Source: Aralia elata
Taxonomy: Eukaryota > Streptophyta > Magnoliopsida > Apiales > Araliaceae
Direction: 5' to 3'
NCBI GenBank assembly: GCA_034770075.1
Contig: CM068386.1
Location: 80,329,007 to 80,393,006 of the forward strand
DNA length: 64,000 bases
Shown here: in pieces, positions 46,701 to 58,700 of the stretch
Numbering within the stretch: position 1 is the stretch's first letter
Layout of the letters: each line of letters begins with the position of its first letter
Notes under the pieces: generated by a model
Databases searched by the model: none
What the model saw: only the letters and a program-made list of their open reading frames with translations
What the model was told of the DNA's origin: nothing
Position numbers and translations under genes: made by a program

Positions 46701-49700
46701 AGTTCGTGGAATTTTCATACCAGCTGTTGCACTAGGGATAAGTGTTTATACTTGTGCATCAGAGAGGTGGAGTAGTTGGTATGCAAAAGCAAGAATGTCC
46801 ACTGGTTTTGAGGGCAAGGACTTCCAAATTCAAATTGGGACAGAATCTTTCAGACATTATATGTACTTCCAAGCAATTACTGTGCAAAGAGTAGAGTAGA
46901 TGTTTCTAGCCAAATCAAGAGGTTAATTGATGAAGCTATGAATGGTGAAGATTCATCATGTGGCAACTATAAGTGGTTACTCTTCAAATGGAAAATGAAG
47001 CAAGAAGGATGTGCAAATGAACTCAGAGTCTTTCGTTTAAACTGTGGGGTATCCCTTGAAATTCAAGGAGAACAACTGAAATTTCAAGAAGGAAATTGTA
47101 AAGCAAAAGTTTTCATTGAAAATGTGGACAAGCCTTGCAATGAAAAAGTTTTAATGAGCAAAAGTTTTATCTTTGATCTTGGAGGAAACCAGGAGGAGAC
47201 ACCTGCCTGGGTTACTATTGTTCTGTTTGTGATACAAATTCATGAGGACATGAATGCTTTTAAAGGGAAGGGAATGTCAGGTAGAGGGCATTTTGGGTAG
47301 CAAGAATAATTAGGAATTTAGGATATTCTAGTAGCTGTACTTTTTGTGTGTAAGCATGTGTGCACATGTGATAGTTATCTTGAGTGAATGATAAGAAAAG
47401 CAGTGTAGGTTAGTAGCTTTACTTTTCAACATTCTCTCTCTATAAATAGTTATAATTGAGGAGTAGCCTCCAAGCATTATGAATTAAGTGAATGACTAAA
47501 ATGAAAAGAAGCTTGTTTAAGCTTTCTCCTTATCCCTCTCTCTCTCTCTCCCTTCTCCCTCATGATCTCACTGAAGAATACTGAGATTTCTATCCTTCTT
47601 CCTCCCAATTTCTCTCTATTCTCTCTAATTCTCTGGTTTCTCTCTATTTCTATCTCTACATCACTGTTTCTCTCTAATTTCTCTGGTTAGGATCCAAGCA
47701 GGGCCTGACATTTAGTTATGTGGTAGGCACATGGCCACTTACTAAGAGGCAACCCTACTTTATAAATACCCATCTCATTTTTAGAGGGGAGTTTTGGATC
47801 TTTGCTCTCCCACAATTTGTGAAGGCTCAACACAGAGTTCTGCCAAGGATTTTCCCAAGTGTTGCTTGCCTGTCTTCTCCCTTTTTCAAATCTTCCATCA
47901 ACACTCATACTCTTTGTGAATTTCTCTTCTCCTCAGCCCATCTCAAGCCCCTAATTCTTGTGGGGTACAAATTTCTCACCTACAATAGGATGTACAGAAA
48001 TCACAAAAATCATATGGGGAGAGATAAATTAAACCAAGAAATAAGATTAAAATATAACTAAAATTATTTGGTGTGATTTAGGTTATCTTTTATTCATGCC
48101 GCTGAGCCAATGTAAAATCAGAAAGGAGAAAAAAGGTTATGATGTTGAAAAGGGGACCATCTCTTATTGCTTTAGTATAAATTTTCAAAAGCTACATGAC
48201 AGAAAGTGAGAGCTCTCCTTTGGTCCAACTCATCATAATGATGTTTATGTATCACAATATATCTAAAAGAGACTTATTAAAAAAAATAAAAAAACTATAT
48301 TCTGAAAGAGTGCCCAAGTGCCTTAAATTCTTTGGTACGCTTTGACTGCAATGTAACTCGTATGCCTCTGAACATTCAATTGATCAAGCCCCCTCTTGCG
48401 AAGGTAAAATAAACTATATAGAATAAAAGCAGAACCGGCTGAGAAACTTCAGAAAGCATTAAGGTTCGTCTGCCAAAATACCATGCATATAATGCAATCC
48501 ATAGAATCTTTTTGAAAAACCAAAGCTGCTTTCAAACTACTGCGTGCAAATTATACTGCAATGTTTAAATTACTATTGCGCATTCTAAAGTACTTTTAAT
48601 TAACTTTATGCAGTTGGGTCCTCTAGTCAGTCAGATGATGCCTGTTGTGGAAGCCTCTCCAATTTCTTCAATGGCTAGGAGTGCCTCAGGTAAATTGCAT
48701 TTGCGATGTCGTCATAAACATTTGAAGGATGATGGAACTTGGCAGGAAAAATTTAAATTTCAGTTGCCTTTTCCCCCCTGCCATGTAGAAATGATTCATG
48801 TATGGCATTTGTTTTGAGCGGGAAAACAAGGTTAAACAAATAACAGATTCAAAGAATGCATTCCTTTATCCGGTTTTCTTGAAAACGAATGAAGTATTAG
48901 CACTTAAATTGTAATATTCAAACTAATTTACTGACCCTGACCTCAATCCAAAAATAAAAATAAAAGAGCTCTTCCTTTGAACTTGGTGAAATTGTTGTTT
49001 TTTGGTAATTTTGTACATAATTTGTATTGCCGTATGTTGCCATATCACTTCATAGGTCAAGCCCTTTGCAAAATCATACACTGTCACTACAACATTTCTT
49101 ATTAACATGTACTATGATAAGGATGACATGATAGGCTTGGTTTAAGTTTGCTTAGTTTATAGAGACTAGAGGAAAGGAAAACAAAAAGAATCTAACATGA
49201 ACATGCTGAAGTTAGTGAGTTGCCTCCATAGTTGTTAAGGCATTAAGTCGAGCCGAGTCGTCGGCCGACCGTCAACTAGGCACCCGACTAGTCGTCCATA
49301 AAGCAATGAATTATTTACAACATGCATTTTATATATAAATAAATACATATATATTATTTATTTTTCAATTCACAGGTACACGCATAAAAAAAAATTACCC
49401 ACACGCGTATTAAATATAATTAACACTACATTAGTGCATTACAATTCATAGACTCAAAACATATAATCTTAATATTTATTTATCATACATATTAAATATA
49501 ATATTAATATTTATTTATCATGTATATATAATATAAAATTAATATTTATTTAGCATGCATATAATATAATACTAATATAAACTATTAGTAGTACACAACT
49601 GTATTGCATTATTCTGTATGTTGAGTGCTTTGTTTGCTTACAGAGAGTCAAAGTCCACTCATGAGTCAAAGTCCTCAGTCATTGCCAACAACAACATAAC

Positions 49701-52700
49701 ATGTGTTGATGTATGGTGTAATTTGTGGAGTGTAAGCCAACTAATATATATGCATAAAGCCATAGACGATTCAACTTTTACCGAGTGTTGATTAGTGACC
49801 ACTGACTCTTGTAAGGAATAAGTACAAAAATTATAATACAGATTATATATACTTTCAAATACATGGAGAGAGTCCCGTTGCAAAACAAAACCAAAAAAAT
49901 AGCAGATGAAAGAGAAAATTTAGGAGATAACGGATCGGAGAGAGACACGATCGAAGATCAAGGAGGACATCGGAAGAGAAGATGGGACAAATGACTGAAC
50001 CACTATTTTCTTCTCCTCCTTTCTTTCTTTTTTGTTTTTCATTGATTTGGTTATTTCTCACAATGATATGGTATGCCTTTCGTCCAAGGCGACGCCTAAT
50101 CGTCTTGGTTCGACGACTTAGGGAACAAAGTGCTCGCCTTTGAGCCATTCACCAAGTCGCACCCTCGACTAGTTCCTTTCGCACCGCCTGGACGCCTAGT
50201 CGTTGATAACCATGGTTGCATCTAGCTACCTTTTCGGCTTCTTGTTTATTTCATTTTTGTGATGTTGGATTTAGGTATTGTTTCATGGGTTTATGCTCCG
50301 GTAGTGACTTTGGAGAGGTGGGATCTTTGGGAGGAGCTCGTGTATAGGAGTGTGTGGCAGGGTTCCTTGGTGTATAGGGGGATATTTTAAAATTTCCCCT
50401 CGTAGAGATGAAGAGGGGGCAGGTTTACGAGACTTCTGAAGGAGTTTGGTTATTTCATTGACACCATGGAATTAATGGATTTGCTGCTTGAAAGGGGCAA
50501 TATCATTTTCTTATTTCGACTGATTGGGAAGAGTTATTTCCAGATGCCACTCGGTCTTATTTTGCTAGGCCAGCTTCAAATCATGTTTCCTTGGTCCTAG
50601 ATGGTAGTTTCTGCCAAGGCCGGAGTCCATTTCGTTTTGAAAATATGTGGTTCAAAGACATAGGTTTTGTAGAGCTTGTGGGTGGTTGATGGCAGATTTA
50701 TAGCATCAAGGAACACCTAGCTTTGTTTACTCACTATCTTAAACTTTCTGTATTTCAGTTGTGGATTGCATCACTTTACATAGAATCAATCTTAATTGTC
50801 TTAATCTAGGTAACGTAAATTAATACTTATCTATAATAATCTACTATAACCTAATTTAACGCTAGTATAAATCAGTCTATCTACTATGATTAAAAGAGAT
50901 ACAGTAGTTACAATTGATTTATCAATATAAAGTATTACAAAATAACACTATTAAATAATTTTCTATATTTTCCGTTGTTATTCATGACCTGTTTCCTCAT
51001 TACCCTTAACTACTAGCCCTTATTAAACAGGAATAATGGAGACTAAACTTCTTACACAGGGATTCGAATCAGCAGCCTTGAGCGAGTACTAAATTACTAA
51101 TATGTATTATCAAATCTTTAAAGTTCTTCTATGACATGGTTTATCATTTATGTCTATTTTAGCTTACCTCTTGTACTTGTAATTCTTTGTCCACCATCCT
51201 TGTAATATTGATGAGGACTTCAAGTCAAGAACAAAGAAGAGATTTTTTATATTTATTATTTGGAGTTTTTATTATGTTTAATATAAAAGTAGTTGATGTG
51301 GTTTATGTATTTTATTTATTAGTGGGGATTTAGGACATTAATTAGTGATTAAGAATTATCAATAAGGGTATTTTAGTCGTTTAGTACTTTTATTATTCCC
51401 CAAGTAATATTAGGGTTTTGTCTCTTTAAATAGTGATGTAATCCCCACAAGTCATTTAGACTACATACTATTGATATTGAAGTTGATTATTTTATTCATA
51501 CCGTAGAGGTATTTTATCCATCTTGGTGTTGATACGTGGAGTTGAAATCCTAGTTTATTTTTCATTAATTCTTAATCCTAAATTTGTCCTGCATCAGTTT
51601 TGGTATCAAAGTCGGATTTCTCCATCAATTTCTTATTTTTTTGGGAGATCTTGGATTTTCAAAAAAAAAAAAAACTGTTCATCGCCGGACGGAGTTACTG
51701 TTCATCGGCATTGTGCACGCAGAATTACTGTTTATTGCGAATATACTGTTCACAGCCTGTTGTACCAGCACTGTTCATCAGAGAAAACAGTCCTTGTAAC
51801 CAAAAATCAACCCAGAATCGGAGGAAAACAAGAAAAGAAAAAGGAGGAAGAAAAAAAAAAGAAGAAAGGTAGAAGAGAGAGAAATTGTTGATGTGTTTTG
51901 CTTCCGTTGTTGCTGGGCCAACCTCCTCCTTGCCACCATCGTCTTCAACTATTTATGTTCCCCTTGGCCCTCCCCTTTTCTTTTCTGTTGGTCTGTTGAT
52001 TTCTGTTGGTTGTTGATATGATGGAGTGGTAACCCTAATCTTATAAATATCTTTTCAAAATTGCAGTTTATATCCCATGGTTTTCTTATCTTTTAAATTT
52101 TAGCCCTGTAGTTTATACACTTTTCACTTGTACTATTTCATCCTTTCTAAATCAGCCCCTACACTCTCTGAATTCATACTTTAGCCCTGTTTTCTATTTT
52201 CTTTTCAGTTAGGCCCTTAAGTTATCAAAAAAAAGTTTTATTTTATTTATGTATTTATTTATAACCCATTGTCTCAAACAACCAATGTCTCAAGCCACTA
52301 AAGAGTTGCTTGCGGAAGTAAAGGAGTATATTTGGTTTCTCGACGGTGAAAGTGATCGAATACACTACCTTGTTAATACATGTGGCCATAAATATTTGAA
52401 ACCCAAACAGGAAGAGCTTAGATGGGATATGGTTGACGCACAAGATTACCTTGGAAAATTGCAACGTTGATATCAAGATGAACAAAGAAAAGCTGAAGCA
52501 AGGAAACGTCAACAAGTTAAAGCAAAAGAACTTCAAAAGGCTACACATGATATGGTTTCTATATGTTCTATAAAAGATAACATCTCTTTATTAAAAGATG
52601 ACATATCTTCTATAAAAGAATGCCTTATTGACTTGCGGGCACATCATCTTTAAGCAGAGCAAGAGAAAGAAAAAGAGGAAGTTCCAAATTTTGGGGCTAC

Positions 52701-55700
52701 AGATAGTTGTGATGTGTCCATGGAAATTTTTGAAGTTCCAAAAGTTGAACCAGAGATTGTGTATGAGCAACAAATTGAGAAAAACTCTAAAGTTGCTTTT
52801 GAGTTGTTCGTTACCGAAGAAAGGACGATTCGAGAAGTTGATCCAATCCAGGTTAACATTGTTGACTTCGTTGTTCCAGAAAGCTTATTTTCAGCACCTT
52901 TGAATACAAAAGCGATGCTTTCATCAATTCTCTTTCCAAAAATTTTTGAGCTTTACCGAGTGATGATGTTGTCAAAAATGTTCCAAAATGTTCTTTCCGT
53001 TGCAGAAGAGTTTGTGGCTTATTCTATCATATTATAAAACTCGAGGTCGAGTTTTCTCCAACAAGAGGAGAATGATGGGGACTCCAAGTCAAGAACAAAG
53101 AAGAGATTTTTTATATTTATTATTTGGAGTTTTTATTATGTTTAATATAATAGTAGTTGATGTGATTTATGTATTTTATTTATTAGTTAGGATTTAGGAC
53201 ATTAATTAGTGATTAGGAATTATCAATAAGGGTATTTTAGTCGTTTAGTACTTTTAAGTTTAAGTTTATAATTCCTTCTTAATTCATTTCCTCTCAATTA
53301 CATTGGTTTATATACACAAGTATAGCAACTTCCTAATTTACAGTTATGGAAATCCCTAATTTACGTCAATGTGTACACACTAATTATGGGATAAGATTAA
53401 CTACAATTTTGACAATCATATCTTCTAACACTCCCCCTCAAATTGGTGTATAGATGTCTCGCATACCCAACTTGAAACATAATGGATGAAACATCTTACT
53501 ACTAAGACCCTTAGTCAAAATATCAGCAAGCTGATGCTCTGTTTTGACAAAAGGTAAGCAAATAAGACCACTAGTTAACTTTTCTTTAATGAAGTGTCTG
53601 TGAATCTCATTGTGTTTCGTTCTATCGTGTTGTACCGGGTCGTTTGCTATACTAATGGCTGCCTTATTATCACAAAATAAATGCATAGGCCTTTTAGTTG
53701 TAACACCAAAATCTTATAGCAAAGTTCGAAGCCACATTAGTTCACATATACCCAAGGTGATAACCCGATATTTGGCCTCAACACTAGATCTTGCCACCAT
53801 AGAGTGTTTCTTACTGCGCCATGTAACAAGATTGCCCCCAACAAATGAACAGTAATCAAATGTAGAACGACGATTCTCTATAGAGCCAGCCCAATCTGAG
53901 TCGGAAAATGCTTTAACTCATATGACCATGTGGTGCAAACAATAAACCTTTCCCAGGGGCAGACTTGAGATATCTCTGAATTCTGTAGACAGTTTCCATG
54001 TGATAGTGTCGAGGATTATGCATATACTGACTCACTACTCCCACAACATAAGATATATCAGGTCTAGTATGAGAAAGATATATCAATCGTCCCACCAAAC
54101 GTTGATATCTTTCTTTATCAATCTTAGGTCTTGTGCCACCTACTAGATGATGATTAACTTCAATAGGAGAATCAACAGGCTTACATCCCAACATGCCAGT
54201 TTCTGTTAGAAGATCAAGTACATATTTCCTTTGAGATAGAAAAATCTCACTAGAAGATCTCGCAACCTCAACACTAAGGAAATATTTCAAAGGACCAAGA
54301 TCTTTGATCTCAAACTCTTTGGCCAGTCTAGTTTTGAGATAACCATCTCTTCTTTATTATCCCTTGTCACCACAATGTCATCGACATAAACAATAAGAAT
54401 GGTAGTCTTACCTTTTATTCGTTTGACAAATAGAGTATGATCTGCTCGACTCTGCTTGTACCCAAATCTTATCATTGTTTTTTGGAATCTACCAAACTAG
54501 GCTCTGGGTGATTGCTTCAGACCATACAGAGCCTTTTGCAGCTTACAAACCTTACCCTGGGTGGCAGATGAAGCAAAACCAGGGGGTATTTCCATATATA
54601 CTTCCTCCTCCAAGTTACCATGAAGAAACACATTTTTTACATCCAATTATTGAAGATCCCAGCGGAAGTTTGCTGCACATGAGATTATGGTCCGAATAGA
54701 GTTCATCTTCGCCACAGGAACAAATGTCTCCTGGTAATCAATCCCATGGGTTTGAGTATATCCTTTTGCAACTAATCTGGCTTTGAGTCTCTCAACTGTC
54801 TTATCCGGCTTCTGTTTGATTATATACACCCATTTGCAACCAACTGGTTTTTTCCTGTAAAGAAGAGTCACTAGTTCCCATGTATCATTCTTTTTCAGGG
54901 CATTCATCTCCTCTATCATAGACTGTTTCCAGTTCTCATTACTAATTGCTTCTCTCCACCCTTGAGGAACAGATATTGAAGACAAGGAAGAAACAAAGGA
55001 ATGGTAGGATGCAGATAATTTATTATAGGCTACGAAATTAAAGATAGTATGTTGAGTACAAGATCTAACTCCTTTTCTAAGAGCAATAGGAAGGTCAGTA
55101 TCATCAGAAGAATAAGTAGAATTAGAATTCTCACTATTAGTACTAGGTTCTGAGTAGGGTTGGTGCAGTGGTGCAGAAATGGTGACTTTATTCTTGCCTC
55201 TTCGAACATAGGTCCTTAACTCATGCTCATTTTGTCTAGCATATGACTCCTGTAACTCCCCCTGTGTAGATTTATCAGAGACAACAGCAGGAACAGTAGA
55301 AGAATTTATAGGAAAAGAATTTATAGGATAAGGTGGTATAATACTACTTGTAATACTAGTCTCAGGAGGAAGCTTCTCCTCATCAATCATATCCTCCCCC
55401 TGAGAAGAAGGTGAGGAAGAATAAAAAGGTTCCAATTCTCAAAAAGTTACATCTTGAGTGACAAAAATACTTTGTTTGAAGGAGGATAACATTTATAACC
55501 TTTTTGAGTTGGAGAATACCCAATGAAAACACACTTAAGAGCCTTGGGATCTAGTTTTCCCCGAGTAGGAGATTTATCACGAACATAGTACACACAACCA
55601 AAAACTCGAGGCGAAGGAGAAAGACTTGTCGTTTGTTGAAGAAAAGAGATGGGACTTTTGTTTCCAAGAATTCTAGAAGGAAGCGGGTTTATAAGAAATG

Positions 55701-58700
55701 CAGTAGTCAAAACAACATCTCCGCATAGAAATTTAGATATGTTCATAGTGAACATAAGAGTGCGGGCTACCTCTAGTAAGTGTCGATTTTTCCTTTTCGC
55801 CACTCCATTTTGTTTCGGGGCTTTGACACAGGAGGTTTGAAGTATGATGACATGCTGAGATAGATAAGATGCAAAAGCATTATTATTATTATATTCACGA
55901 CCATTATCACTATGAAGAATTTTGACTTTAGCTGCAAATTGAGTTTGAATCATTTTATGAAATTCCTGGAAACAATTAAACACCTCATTCTTGGAACGAA
56001 AAAGATAAATCCAAGTTACACGAAAATGACAATCAATAAAATTAATAAACCATCTATAACCAGAACGGGAAACAACCCGAGAGGGTCCCCACACATCAGT
56101 ATGTATAATAGCAAAAGATTCAGAATGTCGATTGTTAATAGCAGAATAACTAGAACGTTTGTGTTTTTCCAATTCACACGGTTCATACAAAAACTGAGTT
56201 TTATTACACTGCTTAACTAAAGATGGAAATCAAGACTCTAATACTGATAAAAAGGATGTTCCAAACGTCGATGCCATTGATGAAGAGAAGCTAGGCTGGA
56301 GTCAAAAGTAGATTGAAGAGCCTGAGTAGCCGTCCCATCTGTAATTAGAGGCACGTTAGACGAGGGAACATCTAAATAATATAGACCACTAACTGCACTA
56401 CCACTGCTAATCTTCTGCCCCGTCACCAAGTCCTGAAAAATACAATGAGTTGAAAAAAAGGTTACTGAGCAATGTAAGGATTCAGTAAGATGTTGGACAG
56501 TTAATAAATTTGCAGTAAATGAAGGAATATGAAGAACAGATGATAATGTTAATGAAGGAGTACAAACTATTGAACTATTCCCAGAAATAGAAGAAAGGGA
56601 ACCATCAGCTACTCAGACCTTGTCTTTGCCAGAGCAAGGCGTGTATGAGGTAAAGAGGTTAGAGGACCCGGTCATATGCTTGGAAGCACCTGTGTCTATG
56701 ATCCAGCTAGGGCAAGTTGATGGAACATTAAAAGCACAAGAATGTATACCTGATTGGGCATAATGAGAAGAAATAGATTTAGAACAAAATTTCCGGAAAG
56801 CTGAAATTTCCTTAGGAGTGAGTGCAGTAGTAGTTTCTGAAGTACTGGATGCATCAACAGGAAGTGTTGTAGTAGACATATAGACCTGGGATCCACGTCC
56901 ACATCCACGACCACTACCAGACCGACCTCCTCTTCTTTTAGGACGTCCATGAAGCTTAAAACAGCGATCCCTAGTATGTTCTTTCCTCCACTCACAGTCA
57001 TGGGACTCCTCAATAGGAGACTAAATGGAGAAGCCAGACTTAGGATACAAAGCAACCATGGTTGATCGGTCAACATGATTTAAATTTAGAACCATCACCC
57101 GATGTCTACTTTCCTCTTGTTGGATTCTAGCATGAGCCTCTTGCAGCGATGGAAATGGTGTCTAACCGATCAATTGTGTTTGAACTTGATCATACTCTAT
57201 GTTCAAACCAGCCAATAAATCCACAACTCTATCTTCACTAACAAACTTTTGATAAGCTGCTGCATCTTCCGTACATTTGGCTGAAAACACTTGGTGATGA
57301 TCAAGTTCCTGCCCTAGTGCATTAATCTTCGCAAAATACTGAGTCACAATCTTCTCCCCTTGACCCAACTCACTGATTCGTTTACGAATGTCATATGCCT
57401 TAGACATATCACCAAGAATAGAGAAAGTTTGAGAGATAGCCTCCCAAAGCTCATAGGCAGTGTCTAAGAACATGTAACTACTCTGCATACTAGGTTCCAT
57501 CGAATTAAAAATCCACGTCTTCACCATGGAATTATCAGATTTCCATTCTTCTTGGGCCATACCTGGTTTTTCAGGCATAGTAGTTGTTCCATTGATGAAG
57601 TGTTGCATACGATTAGCCTCAATTGATATACGACACGCTTGAGACCATGCGAAATAGTTGGTTCCATCCAATTTGAAGGGGCTGAGAATCAATGTTGAAT
57701 TAAGGGTATGGTTTCTAACGACTTGTTGTCCCATACTACTGTTATGAACCCCACTACTAGCACTACTTTGTTCCGCCATATAATAGGTAGATACGATATC
57801 TACCAAGAAAAATAAACTTTCCAAAGGATATCAACTAATTGTACTACACTTTAGAACCAAAATTTATGCCAAAGAAGCGATGGGAATCTCAGTACTAATA
57901 ACAGAGCCGATGAACAGTGCCGATTAACAGTGTCGTTGAACAGTTTTTTTCTGAAAAATAAGGACCAAGCTCTGATACCATGTAGAAAGGAATACTCAGA
58001 GTTTAGGTTTATAATTCATTCTTAATTCATTTCCTCTCAATTACATTGGTTTATATACACAAGTATAACAACTTCCTAATTTACAGTTATGGAAATCCCT
58101 AATTTACATCAATGTGTACACACTAATTATGGGATAAGATTAACTACAATTATGACAATCATATCTTCTAACATGGTGTAATCCCCACAAGTCATTTAGA
58201 CTACATACTATTGATATTGAAGTTGATTATTTTATTCATACCGTAGAGGTATCCTACCATAGAGGTATTTTATCCATCTTGGTGTTGATACGTAGAGTTG
58301 ATACACTTGAGAGATCCTAGTGGTTTAAACGTGGAGTTTAAATCCTAGTTTATTTTCCATTAATTCTTCATCCTAAATTTGTCCTACGTCAAATATCTCC
58401 ATTGGTTGCCTTTCTTATACCTTTAATGTATGTCATGGTCTACTTTTACTTTCTACTTTTTCCTTTTCAATTACTGACAGGGCAGTTTATTGAAATCTCT
58501 TGTGAATGTACTTTTCCAAACAGAATGAAAGAATAGCTGTGATCCGAAAGTACACAATGGCGTGTGTGTCAGCCATGTTTTCCAAATATCAATTGTTTTT
58601 TGCTATTTCTAGGTGTGCGTGAGTTATTCACAACTGAGAGGAACAGCTCCAGTATAATGTTTGTGTTACTTGATATTCCTTGTTCCTTATTCCCACTGGA

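Larger units (their letters stand above)
43376..47710 (+). mobile_element. Non-autonomous LTR retrotransposon without pol (intron 4)
   Basis: The LTRs at 43376-43787 (412 bp) and 47275-47710 (436 bp) share long identical text. The primer site TGGTATCAAAGCTCTAGG is at 43791 and the polypurine tract AAAGGGAAGGGAA at 47262-47274. The flanks CTTAG and TTTAG are a 5-bp duplication with one change. The 3.5-kb interior has ORFs but no protease, RT or integrase, so it must be moved by enzymes of another element. It lies sense to the host gene. Confidence 0.88.
53262..58173 (-). mobile_element. Ty1/copia retrotransposon 2 (RE1-like), antisense, nested
   Basis: It is related to copia 1 throughout its coding region but has a different LTR. 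The 5' LTR at 57981-58173, primer site GCTCTGATACCA at 57969-57980 and polypurine tract at 53431-53443 are in place. The 3' LTR lacks its outermost ~20 bp, and about 40 bp of the invaded LTR are also missing at that junction, so no target duplication can be read. A small deletion at the left junction explains both. Confidence 0.9.
51209..58391 (+). mobile_element. Short gypsy-type, pol-less LTR element (host of copia 2)
   Basis: The 5' LTR at 51209-51596, primer site TGGTATCAAAGTCGG at 51601, polypurine tract at 53063-53072, and a 3' LTR from 53073 that is interrupted at about 53262 and resumes at 58174-58391. A perfect AATAT duplication flanks the whole (51204-51208 and 58392-58396). The interior is only about 1.5 kb with no RT or integrase. 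Without the copia it would be about 2.3 kb. Confidence 0.88.
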
